Numbered from the stretch's first letter, positions 17,331-26,362 are shown. The stretch is 41,548 nt of DNA from Candidatus Dormiibacterota bacterium (GCA_035635555.1 DASQAT010000009.1:1-41548); one strand, 5' to 3'. The notes: a model not told the origin generated them from the letters alone. Numbers and translations are program-made.

Positions 17331-17359
17331 TTGCATCGAAACCGCCGCCCGCTTAAACT
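17331..17359 (+). promoter_or_regulatory. Likely promoter of tRNA-Thr
   Basis: TTGCAT (17331-17336) and TAAACT (17354-17359) are separated by exactly 17 bases and lie about 50 bases upstream of the tRNA gene. Both hexamers match the sigma70 consensus in four positions. The transcript may continue into the methyltransferase gene, which starts 53 bases after the tRNA CCA end. Confidence 0.5.
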
Positions 17360-17408
17360 ACGGACTCTTCACGCGATCGTGAGATTGTCATGCGTCGATC
17401 TCCCGGGC

Positions 17409-17483
<75 letters not shown>

Positions 17484-17536
17484 TCCCCTTCCGCGGCGAC
17501 CCGCCGGCCGGCGGCCGAAGGACAGGCTTTCAGCCG

Positions 17537-19492
17537 ATGCCTCTCACCGACACCTCCTTCTCCGAGATGCTGGCGCGCGGCCCCCTCGTCTTCGACGGGG
17601 CCATGGGGACGCAGCTCTACGAGCGCGGATACTTCATTACTCGATCGTTCGACGAGGCCAACCTGGCGCGCCCCGACCTGGTGCTCGGAATCCACCGGGA
17701 GTACGTGGCGGCCGGCGCGCAGATCATCGAGTCGAACACGTTCGGGGCGAACCGCGAGCTGCTGCGGCGCTACGGTGCGCAGGACCGGCTGCGAGACATC
17801 AACCGGGCGGGCGTGCGGCTGGCGCGCCAGGCAGCGGGACGGGCCGCCTACGTCGCCGGCTCCGTGGGGCCGACCGGGACTCTGGCCGCGAAGCTCACCG
17901 CCGAAAGACGCGCCATCCTCGACTCGGTCTTCAAGGAGCAGATCGAGGCTCTCGTGGACGAGGGGGTCGATCTGCTGGTCCTGGAGACCTTCATCGGGGC
18001 GGCCGAGATGGAAGCGGCCCTCCAGGCGGCCCGCTCTTTGTTTCCCGGCCCGATCGTGGCGCAGATGTCGTTCAGCGAGGACCGGCCTTCGGTCGACGGG
18101 CTGCCGCCGGCCCTCATCGCCGATTTCCTGCGCGATCGCGGCGCCGACGTGGTGGGGGTGAACTGCGCCGAGGGACCGGCCTTCGTGTTCGAGGTGGCGC
18201 GCGAGATGCTGGGTCACGGCCGGCCGGTGAGCGCGCAGCCGAACGCCGGCCGTCCCCGCCGCCTGGACGAGAGGACGATCTACATGACCACCCCGGAGTA
18301 CTTCGGGGTGTACGCGCGGCGGCTGTTCCAGAGCGGCGTGTCGCTCGTCGGCGGCTGCTGCGGCACGGGGCCCGAGCACGTCAGGCGCGTCGCGGACGCG
18401 GCCGCCATGATGTCGGGTGGAAGGGTCAAGGTCGAGGCGGCTAAGCCGGGAATCGCGATCCCCGAGGTGGGCCGCCCCCCGTCGGCGCCGATGGCGGAGA
18501 AGTCGACGCTCGGCGCGAAAATCGCGCGCGTCCATCGCGACCGGATCGACCCGGGCGGGCCGCGCCTCCCGCTCGCCGGTCCGGAGTCGTTCGTCGTCAG
18601 CGTCGAGGTCAACCCCGAGCCCGGCCTCGACCCCGGGCACAGTCTCGAGGCCGCGGCGATGCTGAAGCGCGCCGGTGTCGACGCGGTGAACACGGCGGAC
18701 GGGCCCCGCGCCGTGGCGCGCATGAGCAACCTGGCGCTGGCCCTGCTGATCCGCGAGCGGCTCGGTCTCGACGTCCTGCTGCACGTCTGCTGCCGCGACC
18801 GCAACCTGCTCGGGCTGCACTCCGATCTCCTGGGCGCCTGGGTCCTCGGTGTCAGGAACCTGGTCATCATCACCGGCGACCCGCCGAAGATGGGGGACTA
18901 CCCGGCCGCCACCGCGGTGTTCGATCTCGACTCGATCGGCCTGCTGCGGCTGGTCGACTCGCTCAATCACGGGGTCGATCCGGCGGGCAAGTCGATGCAC
19001 GACCGCACCTCGTTCCTGCTCGCCTGCGGCGCCGAGCCGGCGGCCCACGATTACGACCGCGAGCTGAGACGCCTGGAGGAGAAGAAGCGCGCCGGCGCCG
19101 AGTTCGTGATGACTCAGCCGGTGTACGACCCGGTGGTGCTGAGGCGCTTCCTTCTCGACATCCGATCGCTGGGTCTTCCCGTGCTCGTCGGGCTGTGCCC
19201 TCTCGCGAGTGCCAGGAACGCCGAGTTCCTGCACAACGAAGTCCCCGGCATGCAGATTCCCGCGGCGATCCGGGCGCGCATGGCGAAGGCCGCGTCCGCC
19301 GAGGAGGGCCGGCGGGAAGGGATGCTGGTCGCACGCGACATGCTCCTCGAGGTGAAGGACGACGTGGCCGGCGCGTATCTCATGCCGCAGTTCGGCCGCT
19401 TCCGCACCGCCGTCGAAGTCCTGCAGCCGCTCGGATACGACTTCGACCCGGAGGACCGCCAGGACGCTCCACATCCTCGAGGTCGCCCGTGA
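17537..19492 (+). CDS. Bifunctional homocysteine S-methyltransferase / methylenetetrahydrofolate reductase
   Basis: A 651-residue fusion like the YitJ type. The N-terminal homocysteine methyltransferase domain (about 10-300) has FDGAMGTQLYERG, the zinc ligands C210 (GVNC) and C274/C275 (GGCCGTGPEHV). The C-terminal domain (about 345-640) is a FAD-dependent MTHFR TIM barrel with RDRNLLGLHSDLLGAW and IITGDPPK. It makes methionine from homocysteine and reduces 5,10-methylene-THF. ATG 17537 lies 53 bases after tRNA-Thr. The stop overlaps the kinase gene's GTG by 4 bases. Confidence 0.93.
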   Translation: MPLTDTSFSEMLARGPLVFDGAMGTQLYERGYFITRSFDEANLARPDLVLGIHREYVAAGAQIIESNTFGANRELLRRYGAQDRLRDINRAGVRLARQAAGRAAYVAGSVGPTGTLAAKLTAERRAILDSVFKEQIEALVDEGVDLLVLETFIGAAEMEAALQAARSLFPGPIVAQMSFSEDRPSVDGLPPALIADFLRDRGADVVGVNCAEGPAFVFEVAREMLGHGRPVSAQPNAGRPRRLDERTIYMTTPEYFGVYARRLFQSGVSLVGGCCGTGPEHVRRVADAAAMMSGGRVKVEAAKPGIAIPEVGRPPSAPMAEKSTLGAKIARVHRDRIDPGGPRLPLAGPESFVVSVEVNPEPGLDPGHSLEAAAMLKRAGVDAVNTADGPRAVARMSNLALALLIRERLGLDVLLHVCCRDRNLLGLHSDLLGAWVLGVRNLVIITGDPPKMGDYPAATAVFDLDSIGLLRLVDSLNHGVDPAGKSMHDRTSFLLACGAEPAAHDYDRELRRLEEKKRAGAEFVMTQPVYDPVVLRRFLLDIRSLGLPVLVGLCPLASARNAEFLHNEVPGMQIPAAIRARMAKAASAEEGRREGMLVARDMLLEVKDDVAGAYLMPQFGRFRTAVEVLQPLGYDFDPEDRQDAPHPRGRP

Positions 19493-20649
19493 AGGACGTC
19501 TCCACCGCCACGACACGCAGCGGAGGCCGGGCGCGCGTCCCGCACGATCCCACGCGCCGCCTGCTGTCTCCCGGGCAGACGATCCGGAGTCCGGAGACGC
19601 TCCTGTCGTATCGGATCGAACAGTTTCTCGGCGAGGGGGGGTTCGGGCAGGTCTTTCTCGCACGGCGCCTGGAGCACTCCACCATTGTCGCGGAGCTGGT
19701 CTGCATCAAGGTCAGCGGGCGCATCGACGGGTGGCTGCGCGAGGCGTACTTCGGCCAGCTCCTGGACGGTCATCCACGAGCGATCCGCGTCTACGACGCC
19801 TTTCCGCTGACCACGCCGGAGGGCCGGCCGCTGTATTTCCTGGCGCTCGAGTACGCGCGCCACGGTGACTTGCGGGCGTTCCTGCACCGCGCGGACACGG
19901 GGTGGCCCGAGAAGACGGTCCGGCGCGAGATCGCCGGCATCCTCGAGGTGCTCCGCAAGCTGCACCGCGGGCGGCTGCTGCACCGCGACCTCACGCCGAT
20001 GAACGTGTTCGTGTGCGACGGGCCGAGCCTCAAGCTCGGGGACTTCGGCATCGTGCGCCAGCAGAGCGACCGGGGCGGAGTCGTGTCGCACACCATGAAC
20101 GCGCTGACGGCCCCGAGCGACATCCTCGCCGGCGCGGTCCCCAAGTGGCAGGCCCGCGACGACGTGTACCAGGTCGGGCAGCTCCTCGGCATGCTGGTGA
20201 AGGGGGACGCGAGCGCGCGTCTGCGCACCTCGGAGATCCGCCGCTTCCCCTGCGGCGACCATCTCAAAGAGATCATCCATCGCTGCCTCGGCGAGCGCCG
20301 CAAGAGATACGAGAGCGCCGACGACCTGATCGAAGCGCTGCGCAATCCTCCGGCCCCTCTCAAGCCGGGCGTGCTGCGGTCCCTCAATGGGGTGCACCTC
20401 GCCTTCACCGGTATTCTGAGCAAGCGCCGCAGCGTGGCCTCCAGGGCCGCGCGGAAGGCCGGCGCCAAGGTGCACGGCGGACCGTCGGCGCTGACCACGG
20501 TCATCGTGCGCGGGCGGCCGAATCCTCTGCAGGCGGCGGGCCGCGACGCGGGCCTGAAACTGATGGAGATCAAGCGGCTGCGCGCCAAGGGACACAGAAT
20601 CACGCTGCTCAACGAACAGCAGTTCTGGCGGCTGGCGCGCAAACGGTAG
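19489..20649 (+). CDS. Serine/threonine protein kinase fused to a C-terminal BRCT-like domain
   Basis: A 386-residue Hanks-type kinase. The glycine loop GEGGFG is at 48-53, the catalytic Lys probably K74 (VCIKV), the catalytic loop HRDLTPMN at 165-172 and DFG at 185-187, so all key residues are present. Residues 298-386 do not belong to the kinase. They read as a BRCT domain: LAFTGILSKRR, GAKVHGG, TVIVRG and the ending LLNEQQFWRL, as in the C-terminus of NAD-dependent DNA ligase. BRCT domains bind phosphopeptides or DNA ends. No transmembrane helix is visible, so it is probably cytosolic. The GTG start overlaps the preceding TGA by 4 bases. Confidence 0.88.
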   Translation: MKDVSTATTRSGGRARVPHDPTRRLLSPGQTIRSPETLLSYRIEQFLGEGGFGQVFLARRLEHSTIVAELVCIKVSGRIDGWLREAYFGQLLDGHPRAIRVYDAFPLTTPEGRPLYFLALEYARHGDLRAFLHRADTGWPEKTVRREIAGILEVLRKLHRGRLLHRDLTPMNVFVCDGPSLKLGDFGIVRQQSDRGGVVSHTMNALTAPSDILAGAVPKWQARDDVYQVGQLLGMLVKGDASARLRTSEIRRFPCGDHLKEIIHRCLGERRKRYESADDLIEALRNPPAPLKPGVLRSLNGVHLAFTGILSKRRSVASRAARKAGAKVHGGPSALTTVIVRGRPNPLQAAGRDAGLKLMEIKRLRAKGHRITLLNEQQFWRLARKR

Positions 20650-20683
20650 ACTCGCCGCGCCAGGCGGGCGATCTCCGGAAAGA

Positions 20684-20699
20684 GCAACTCTTGGGTTGC
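20684..20699 (+). promoter_or_regulatory. Upstream ArsR-type operator candidate
   Basis: The inverted repeat GCAAC-N6-GTTGC spans 20684-20699 and overlaps the -35 box of the SRPBCC/ArsR promoter. The same arms and spacing recur 41 bases downstream. The likely ligand is the ArsR-family protein encoded in the same unit. Confidence 0.55.
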
Positions 20700-20724
20700 A
20701 CGTGGCCCGGGTCTGCCGTATAGT
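20696..20724 (+). promoter_or_regulatory. Promoter of the SRPBCC-ArsR operon
   Basis: TTGCAC (20696-20701) and TATAGT (20719-20724) are exactly 17 bases apart, giving a predicted start near 20731 and a leader of about 44 bases to the ATG at 20775. Both boxes are close to sigma70 consensus, and both are overlapped or abutted by the twin operators. Confidence 0.7.
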
Positions 20725-20740
20725 GCAACCATACGGTTGC
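20725..20740 (+). promoter_or_regulatory. Downstream ArsR-type operator candidate at the transcription start
   Basis: The inverted repeat GCAACC-ATAC-GGTTGC at 20725-20740 directly follows the -10 box and covers the expected start site. Its shared core GCAAC-N6-GTTGC equals the upstream site. Binding here would block initiation, consistent with autorepression by the encoded ArsR-type regulator. Confidence 0.65.
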
Positions 20741-20774
20741 GCATGAGCGCCGCCGGCCACGAGGAGGTTCCCGG

Positions 20775-21230
20775 ATGACATCAACGACCGATCGCATCGA
20801 GAAGACGATTCTGCTGCGCGCCCCGAAATCGCGCGTCTGGCGCGCGCTCACGGACTCAGCCGAATTCGGCACCTGGTTCCGCGTGAAGCTGGAATCCGGC
20901 TTCGCCGTCGGCAGGACGGTGAAGGGGAAGGTCACGTACCCCGGATACGAGCACCTGACGTTCAGCGTCGAGGTCGAGCGGATGGACGCCGAGCGGCTCT
21001 TCTCGTTCCGCTGGCACCCGTACGCGGTCGACCCGAAGGTCGACTACTCCGCTGAACCCGCGACGCTCGTCGAGTTCCGTCTCGAGGAGGCGGCCGCCGG
21101 GACGATGCTCACGGTGGTCGAGTCCGGCTTCGATCGCGTTCCGGCCGGACGTCGCGACGAGGCGTTCCGGATGAACTCGCAGGGGTGGGCCATCCAGATG
21201 CAGAACATTCAGCGCCATGTCGCCGGCTGA
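20775..21230 (+). CDS. SRPBCC (AHSA1-like) domain protein
   Basis: A 151-residue START/Bet v 1-like protein of the AHSA1 branch. It opens with IEKTILLRAPKSRVWRALTD and has FGTWFRVKLE, with a ligand-cavity fold ending in a C-terminal helix. Members bind hydrophobic small molecules or lipids; the ligand here is unknown. It is translated from an ATG after GAGGAGG and overlaps the ArsR gene by 14 bases. The AHSA1/ArsR gene pair is widespread in bacteria, and the two presumably form a ligand-responsive switch. Confidence 0.9.
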   Translation: MTSTTDRIEKTILLRAPKSRVWRALTDSAEFGTWFRVKLESGFAVGRTVKGKVTYPGYEHLTFSVEVERMDAERLFSFRWHPYAVDPKVDYSAEPATLVEFRLEEAAAGTMLTVVESGFDRVPAGRRDEAFRMNSQGWAIQMQNIQRHVAG

Positions 21231-21561
21231 CGCTATCGACGTCGCGCAGGTCCGGGACGCCGCGCCCCTGTTCGCTGCTCTCGGGGACGAGACGCGTCTC
21301 AAACTCTTCGTCCGGCTCTCCTCCAGCGGGCCGGAATCGATCTCGCGCCTGAGCGCGAAGACCCCGGTGTCGCGCCAGGCGGTCACGAAACACCTGAACG
21401 TCCTTTCCAGGGCCGGTCTGATCCGGGGAAGCCGGCGCGGACGCGAGCGCATCTGGCAGGTCGAGCCGAAGCGGCTTGCCGACGCGCGGTTGCATCTCGA
21501 GCGGATCTCGCGCCTGTGGGACGACGCCCTGGGCCGGCTGCAGCGACACGTCGAAAGGTAG
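21217..21561 (+). CDS. ArsR-family helix-turn-helix repressor
   Basis: A 114-residue winged-helix protein. Residues about 14-90 carry the ArsR pattern: LFAALGDETRLKLFVRLS, SRLSAKTPVSRQAVTKHLNVLSRA (recognition helix) and the wing GSRRGRERIWQVEP. There is no CxC or similar metal site, so it is probably not a metal sensor and more likely responds to its SRPBCC partner or a small ligand. It is the probable binder of the GCAAC-N6-GTTGC sites upstream of the operon. Confidence 0.92.
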   Translation: MSPADAIDVAQVRDAAPLFAALGDETRLKLFVRLSSSGPESISRLSAKTPVSRQAVTKHLNVLSRAGLIRGSRRGRERIWQVEPKRLADARLHLERISRLWDDALGRLQRHVER

Positions 21562-21768
21562 ACGCGCGGTCGACGGGCGAAACCTGACCGCATTTCGGCA
21601 GGTGTTCGAATTCAGGCAGCCGTCTCCCCTGCCGGGCATTCCGGTGCGTCGCGGGGGAACCGAAGCCCGGTCAGCGTGTTCCACGGTGGATCGTCATCGG
21701 CCGCAGTGTTGGCACGCCGCTTGAAGTAGAGAACATCGGGCCACGGTGGCCACGAGGAGGAGCACACC

Positions 21769-22521
<753 letters not shown>

Positions 22522-22531
22522 GGAGGCGGAC

Positions 22532-23428
22532 ATGAAAATCAACGAGATGAAGGCCGGCGGCAGCGCCGTCCTGTTCGGCGTCATCCCCGTGGGGACGGCG
22601 TTCGGCCACTGGGTCAGCAAGCTCATCGCACTGCCCCAGCTGAGACGCCTCGCAACCGGAGAGATTCCCTGGACGCCGCTGCGAAGACCGCTGGCGCAGA
22701 GCACCGTGGCGCTCGTCTCGAGCGGCGGCGTGCACCTGCGAAGCGATCGCCCGTTCAACCTCAATGGGGATCCGACCTTCCGCGTCATCCCGAATGGAGC
22801 ACAACAGGCCGATCTCGCCATCTCGCACCAGGCGTACGACAAGACCGATGCACTTCGGGACATCAATCTGGTGTTTCCGATCGAGCGCCTGCGCGAGCTC
22901 GAGACCGAGCGGGTCATCGGCCGGCTGTCCGACGTTCATTACGGATTCGGATTGATGGGGAGCGCCAAACGGCTCATGCCGGCAATCAAGGAGGTCGCGC
23001 GACGCATCAAGGAGTCGGGTGTCGACCTGGTTCTCCTGGTGCCCGCCTGACCGATCTGCACGCGGTCCGTCGGACTGCTTGCCAGAGAAATCGAGGCCAG
23101 GGGCGTGACGACGGTGGCCCTGGGTCTCGTCAAGGAGGTCGCGGAGGCGGCCCGCGCGCCGCGCTTCCTGTACCTGCACTGGCCCTTCGGCCACGCCCTG
23201 GGCGAACCGGGCCATGTCGCCCAGCAGCGAACCGTGCTCCACGACATGCTCACGATGGCGACACGCGCGCCGCGCCCGGGGCTGGTCGTCGAGCTCCCCT
23301 ATCGCTGGCGACGCCATGCGTACACGGCCGTCCGTGACTGGAAGGCGCCAAGCCCGGCCGTCTCCGCCGAATTGTCCTCACTCACGGGTCATGGCGTGAC
23401 GGGGGAAGCTCAACGGAAGAGCGCATGA
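22532..23428 (+). CDS. Selenoprotein of the glycine/sarcosine/betaine reductase subunit B family (in-frame TGA = Sec173)
   Basis: The reading frame runs 298 codons from the ATG at 22532 (site GAGGAGG) to the stop at 23426-23428, with a single internal TGA at 23048-23050. Both halves belong to one family. The first has STVALVSSGGVHLRSD, ISHQAYDK and VFPIERLREL. The second resumes as PICTRSVGLLAREIE straight after the TGA. Family members I know carry Sec here in a UPVC-type motif; here it is U173-P-I-C176, a UxxC redox pair. A SECIS-like hairpin follows (23062-23078). Its role outside glycine reductase is not established; a redox or reductive function with the neighbouring SDR is inference. Without Sec insertion a 172-residue fragment would be made. 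It ends 19 bases into a convergent gene. Confidence 0.92.
23062..23078 (+). promoter_or_regulatory. bSECIS element of the GrdB-family selenoprotein
   Basis: GCGGTCC-GTC-GGACTGC forms a 7-bp stem (one G-U) with a three-base loop whose first base is G. The loop starts 19 bases after the last base of the TGA codon. Below a C/T mismatch three more pairs form (23058-23060 with 23080-23082). This matches the known bacterial rule of a small apical loop with an early G about 16-37 nt after UGA. Confidence 0.82.
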
Positions 23429-24336
23429 GCGTCCGGGGCCGGTCGAACCGCGAGGTTCGCCGGCAGGGCGCAGAGGATCAACGCCACCATCACCGGCACG
23501 AACGCGTCGAACTGCCTGACCTCGTGGAACTGGCCGTATAGGAAGGTGGTCGTCGCCAGCAGCGGCAGGAGAATGACCGTTCGACGCAGCGCCGGCGACG
23601 CGTGGCGATACCCTAGAATTGCGACTCCCATCCAGATGGCCGGAGCCAGATAACGGGTCAGAAGTCCCGCCGTCGGGTGAAGGAGCTGCTGAGTATTGGT
23701 CTCGATGCGAAGCTCGGGAGCCACCGCCGAGGGGAGCAGCCAGAACATCAGGAGTCGAACGCCTCCCCATACAGCCAGCTGCAGGGCCACTCTTCCCCAG
23801 GTTGCAAGCCGCCTGACTCCCTGAGGAAATTGAAGCACTAGGTAGACGGGAATCAGAAGAAGAACGATCTCATGGTTGACCGTGCCCAAGGCTAAGAGAC
23901 CCAGGTAGAGGAAGAACCGCTCCTTGAAGAGACAGAGGAGTGACGCGCTGAAGAAGAAGACGACTCCGAAGTCATAGAAGTTGTAATAGCGCAGGGTGGG
24001 GATCAGGATCACAGCTAGGAGTAATTGAGCCAGGAAGGCGAACTCCGCCCGGACGAACAGCGCGGCCCACCTTCGGATCGCTTCGAAGGCCGCGAGGGTG
24101 GCAACCAGCTGTGACAGGAGAAAGCACTTCACGTAGCTGAACGAGGGGAACGTCGCCTGGATCGCATCGGCGAGGAGGGCAAAAAGGACCCGATGGCCGA
24201 CGGGCGGAGGAAAGGCAAAGTTCATGATCTGCTGAAGCGGCATCCATTCCCCCTCGTATCCATGCTCCTTCAGCACATGAAAGCAGGCCCAGCTGGTCCC
24301 GAGGAGGACCAAAATTGAAAAGACTCTCTGACGCAT
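23410..24336 (-). CDS. Polytopic membrane protein, unknown function
   Basis: A 308-residue protein with about eight or nine hydrophobic helices (for example FVRAEFAFLAQLLLAVILIP and VVFFFSASLLCLF) and few charged loops. It is not recognised. The general pattern of many helices with conserved aromatic and basic residues between them resembles uncharacterised GT-C or EpsG-like membrane proteins, but no catalytic motif is clear. ATG 24336 has GGAGGGG upstream. Base composition is visibly lower in GC than its neighbours: 23821-23880 is 27/60 (45%), which may mean recent acquisition. It converges with the selenoprotein gene, overlapping by 19 bases. Confidence 0.75.
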   Translation of the reverse strand: MRQRVFSILVLLGTSWACFHVLKEHGYEGEWMPLQQIMNFAFPPPVGHRVLFALLADAIQATFPSFSYVKCFLLSQLVATLAAFEAIRRWAALFVRAEFAFLAQLLLAVILIPTLRYYNFYDFGVVFFFSASLLCLFKERFFLYLGLLALGTVNHEIVLLLIPVYLVLQFPQGVRRLATWGRVALQLAVWGGVRLLMFWLLPSAVAPELRIETNTQQLLHPTAGLLTRYLAPAIWMGVAILGYRHASPALRRTVILLPLLATTTFLYGQFHEVRQFDAFVPVMVALILCALPANLAVRPAPDAHALFR

Positions 24337-24437
24337 CCGGATCCCCTCCGCTCGCGCCAACACTGACCGCGCCGGGATCCTACTTGAGTTTCCGGGCGTA
24401 AGATGCGCATCGCAACGCTCGACAGGAGGACAGGACC

Positions 24438-24854
24438 ATGCCCAAGCTTCCGCTGACCGGGGGCTGCCTCTGCGGCAGCGTCCGCTACGAGATCGCCCAG
24501 CCGCTCGTGTTCGCCGGCTACTGCCACTGCACCCGCTGCCAGCGGCGCACGGGGACGGCGGCGGCGGCATCGGCGCGCATCGCGCCCGGATCGCTTCGGG
24601 TTCTCTCCGGACAGGAGCTGATCAAGGCCTGGCGCCCGCCGGACGGATTCGCAAAGGTCTTCTGCTCGAGCTGCGGGGGCGCCCTGTGGAGCCAGAGCCA
24701 GCACGACCCCGACGTGATCAGCGTTCGCATGGGCACGTTCGACACCGATCCGGGCATCCGCCCGTCGTATCGAGCGTACGTCGCCTACGCCGCACCGTGG
24801 GAGCCGATTCCGGAGGACGGACTGCCGCGTTTTCTCGAGGCGCGCAAAGGCTGA
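24438..24854 (+). CDS. GFA (glutathione-dependent formaldehyde-activating / CENP-V) family protein
   Basis: A 138-residue zinc-binding protein of the GFA family. The seven Cys ligands are at 10, 12, 29, 31, 34, 76 and 79 in the usual pattern GGCLCGSVRY, CHCTRC and FCSSCGG. The founding member promotes the reaction of formaldehyde with glutathione, but most homologues have no proven function. Its nearness to an alcohol dehydrogenase and formate dehydrogenase is suggestive of C1 oxidation, though it is on the opposite strand and the link is inference. GACAGGAGGACAGG supplies the ribosome site. Confidence 0.9.
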   Translation: MPKLPLTGGCLCGSVRYEIAQPLVFAGYCHCTRCQRRTGTAAAASARIAPGSLRVLSGQELIKAWRPPDGFAKVFCSSCGGALWSQSQHDPDVISVRMGTFDTDPGIRPSYRAYVAYAAPWEPIPEDGLPRFLEARKG

Positions 24855-24876
24855 GAGGGTGTATGAGCGCGAGTTG

Positions 24877-25110
24877 CTAGGCGCTCCGACGTTCAAAGCT
24901 GGAATGAGGCGAGCGCCAGCCCGATTGCGCCTGGTCCAACCGCGCGGCCTGGGACAGGATGAGGGCGGCGAACCGGCGCGCCTCCTCGCGGCTCAGATGG
25001 ACTATCCGGACGTCGTCCTCCGCCGTCCCGGCAATCTTCAGCTCGACGGAAGAGCTCGCCGGATCGGCCCCCACCTGAATCTCCATCGTGAGTTCGTCTA
25101 TCAGTCTCAT
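24877..25110 (-). CDS. Small hypothetical protein
   Basis: A protein of about 77 residues that is not recognised. It starts MRLIDELTMEIQVGAD and has an alternating beta pattern (VELKIAGTAEDDVRIVHLS) followed by an amphipathic helix (REEARRFAALILSQAARL). It lies downstream of the alcohol dehydrogenase on the same strand, 159 bases away. I used the ATG at 25110; a TTG at 25152 would add 14 residues. Confidence 0.5.
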   Translation of the reverse strand: MRLIDELTMEIQVGADPASSSVELKIAGTAEDDVRIVHLSREEARRFAALILSQAARLDQAQSGWRSPHSSFERRSA

Positions 25111-25269
25111 GCGGTGGCCCTCGCTCGACCTCCCTTTCACGAATCGTGCCAATCCTCGATGCGTGCCGAAGCCAGGGGTTGGGCCGTGAATTGCGCCGAA
25201 CGCGCGGCCGGATCGTGGGCAGGAGTGTCCGAAGTCGAACAGTTGCGTTTGAAAATGGGATGGTCGAGC

Positions 25270-26286
25270 CTACCGTCCGATGGTCAGGACCACGCGAAAA
25301 CGCGCCTTGCCGCTCATCATGCGCTCGTAGGCCTCGGAGGCGCGCTCGAACGGGAAGGTCTCGTTCATCGACCGCACGCCCGTGCTCGCGCTGAAGGTCA
25401 GCGTCTCCTGCGTGTCGATCGACGTCCCCGAGTACCACCCCTTGATCGAGCGGCGTCCGGAGAGAAGCAGGACAGGTGAGACTTGCAGCGACGGCGCCGC
25501 CCCGACGATCATGAGCGTGCCGTTGATCGCCAGCCCGCCCTGCACGGCGCCGATCGCCTCGCCGCTGGTCGCCGTCGCCAGGATGACCGCGGCACCGCCC
25601 ATCTTCTGGAGCTCCGCCGCCGGATCCTGGGCCTGGCTGTCGATGTACCCCGCCGCGCCGAGCCGGCGGGCATGCGGCTCCTTGTCCTTGCCGCGAGCGA
25701 TGCCGATCGTGTGGAAGCCCATCCTGGCGGCATACTGCACCGCGAGATGCCCCAGCCCGCCGAGGCCGAGCACGGCGACGACGTCCCCCGGCCGCGCACC
25801 GCTGTTGCGCAGCGCGTTGAATGTCGTCAGGCCGGCGCACATCAGGGGAGCCGCCTCGACCGGGTCGAGACCCGCCGGCATCCGCGCCACGGCGCTGGCG
25901 GGGGCGATCAGGTACTCCGCGTAACCACCGTCGTAGGTGATGCCGGTCACCTGACCGGTCACGCACGCGAAGAAGTCTCCGCGCCGGCAGTGGTCGCAGC
26001 GTCCGTCGTACCCGCCGTTCCACCCCACGCCGGCCGGCTGTCCCTCCTCCCATCCGACCACGCCGGGGCCGACCGCGTCGATCGTCCCCGCCACCTCGTG
26101 TCCCGGCACGCGCGGATACTGCATCCCGGGCCAGCCCCCCTCCTTGGTGAGCGAATCGCTGTGGCAGATGCCGCAGGCGCGCACCTTGATCCGTAGCGTT
26201 CCGGCCCCCGGCTCCGGGATCGGTCTCTCCACCATCTCGAGCGGCCCGCCGGGCCGGGACACCTGTACCGCGCGCATCGTCGCCAT
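25270..26286 (-). CDS. Zinc-dependent alcohol dehydrogenase (MDR family)
   Basis: A 338-residue medium-chain dehydrogenase. The catalytic zinc ligands are C41 (CGICHSD), H63-E64 (PGHE) and Cys in APLMCAGLTTF. The NAD(P) motif GLGGLGHLAVQYA is near 175. The structural-zinc loop has only three of the usual four cysteines (C97, C100, C108; the first is replaced), so that site may be weakened. It oxidises or reduces an alcohol/aldehyde not identifiable from sequence. It lies 76 bases downstream of the formate dehydrogenase Fe-S gene on the same strand, so a shared transcript is possible. Confidence 0.93.
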   Translation of the reverse strand: MATMRAVQVSRPGGPLEMVERPIPEPGAGTLRIKVRACGICHSDSLTKEGGWPGMQYPRVPGHEVAGTIDAVGPGVVGWEEGQPAGVGWNGGYDGRCDHCRRGDFFACVTGQVTGITYDGGYAEYLIAPASAVARMPAGLDPVEAAPLMCAGLTTFNALRNSGARPGDVVAVLGLGGLGHLAVQYAARMGFHTIGIARGKDKEPHARRLGAAGYIDSQAQDPAAELQKMGGAAVILATATSGEAIGAVQGGLAINGTLMIVGAAPSLQVSPVLLLSGRRSIKGWYSGTSIDTQETLTFSASTGVRSMNETFPFERASEAYERMMSGKARFRVVLTIGR

Positions 26287-26362
26287 GGGTTCACCAGTCT
26301 AACAGCACGATCACCGGAGGGACAAGCCTCGTCCGGTAGGGTTTGGAGTCCGTCTTGTCGGC

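Noticed and set aside
22532-23428. Pseudogene or split-gene explanation for the TGA in the GrdB-like gene (and likewise for the formate dehydrogenase and peroxiredoxin genes)
   Set aside because: Each TGA is the only interruption, lies exactly at the family's redox residue and is followed by a SECIS-like hairpin at the same distance. Chance decay would not give this three times.
26287-26362. Weak stem ACCGGA...TCCGGT between the alcohol dehydrogenase and Fe-S genes as a terminator
   Set aside because: A 6-bp stem with a 13-base loop and no U tract is too weak to call.
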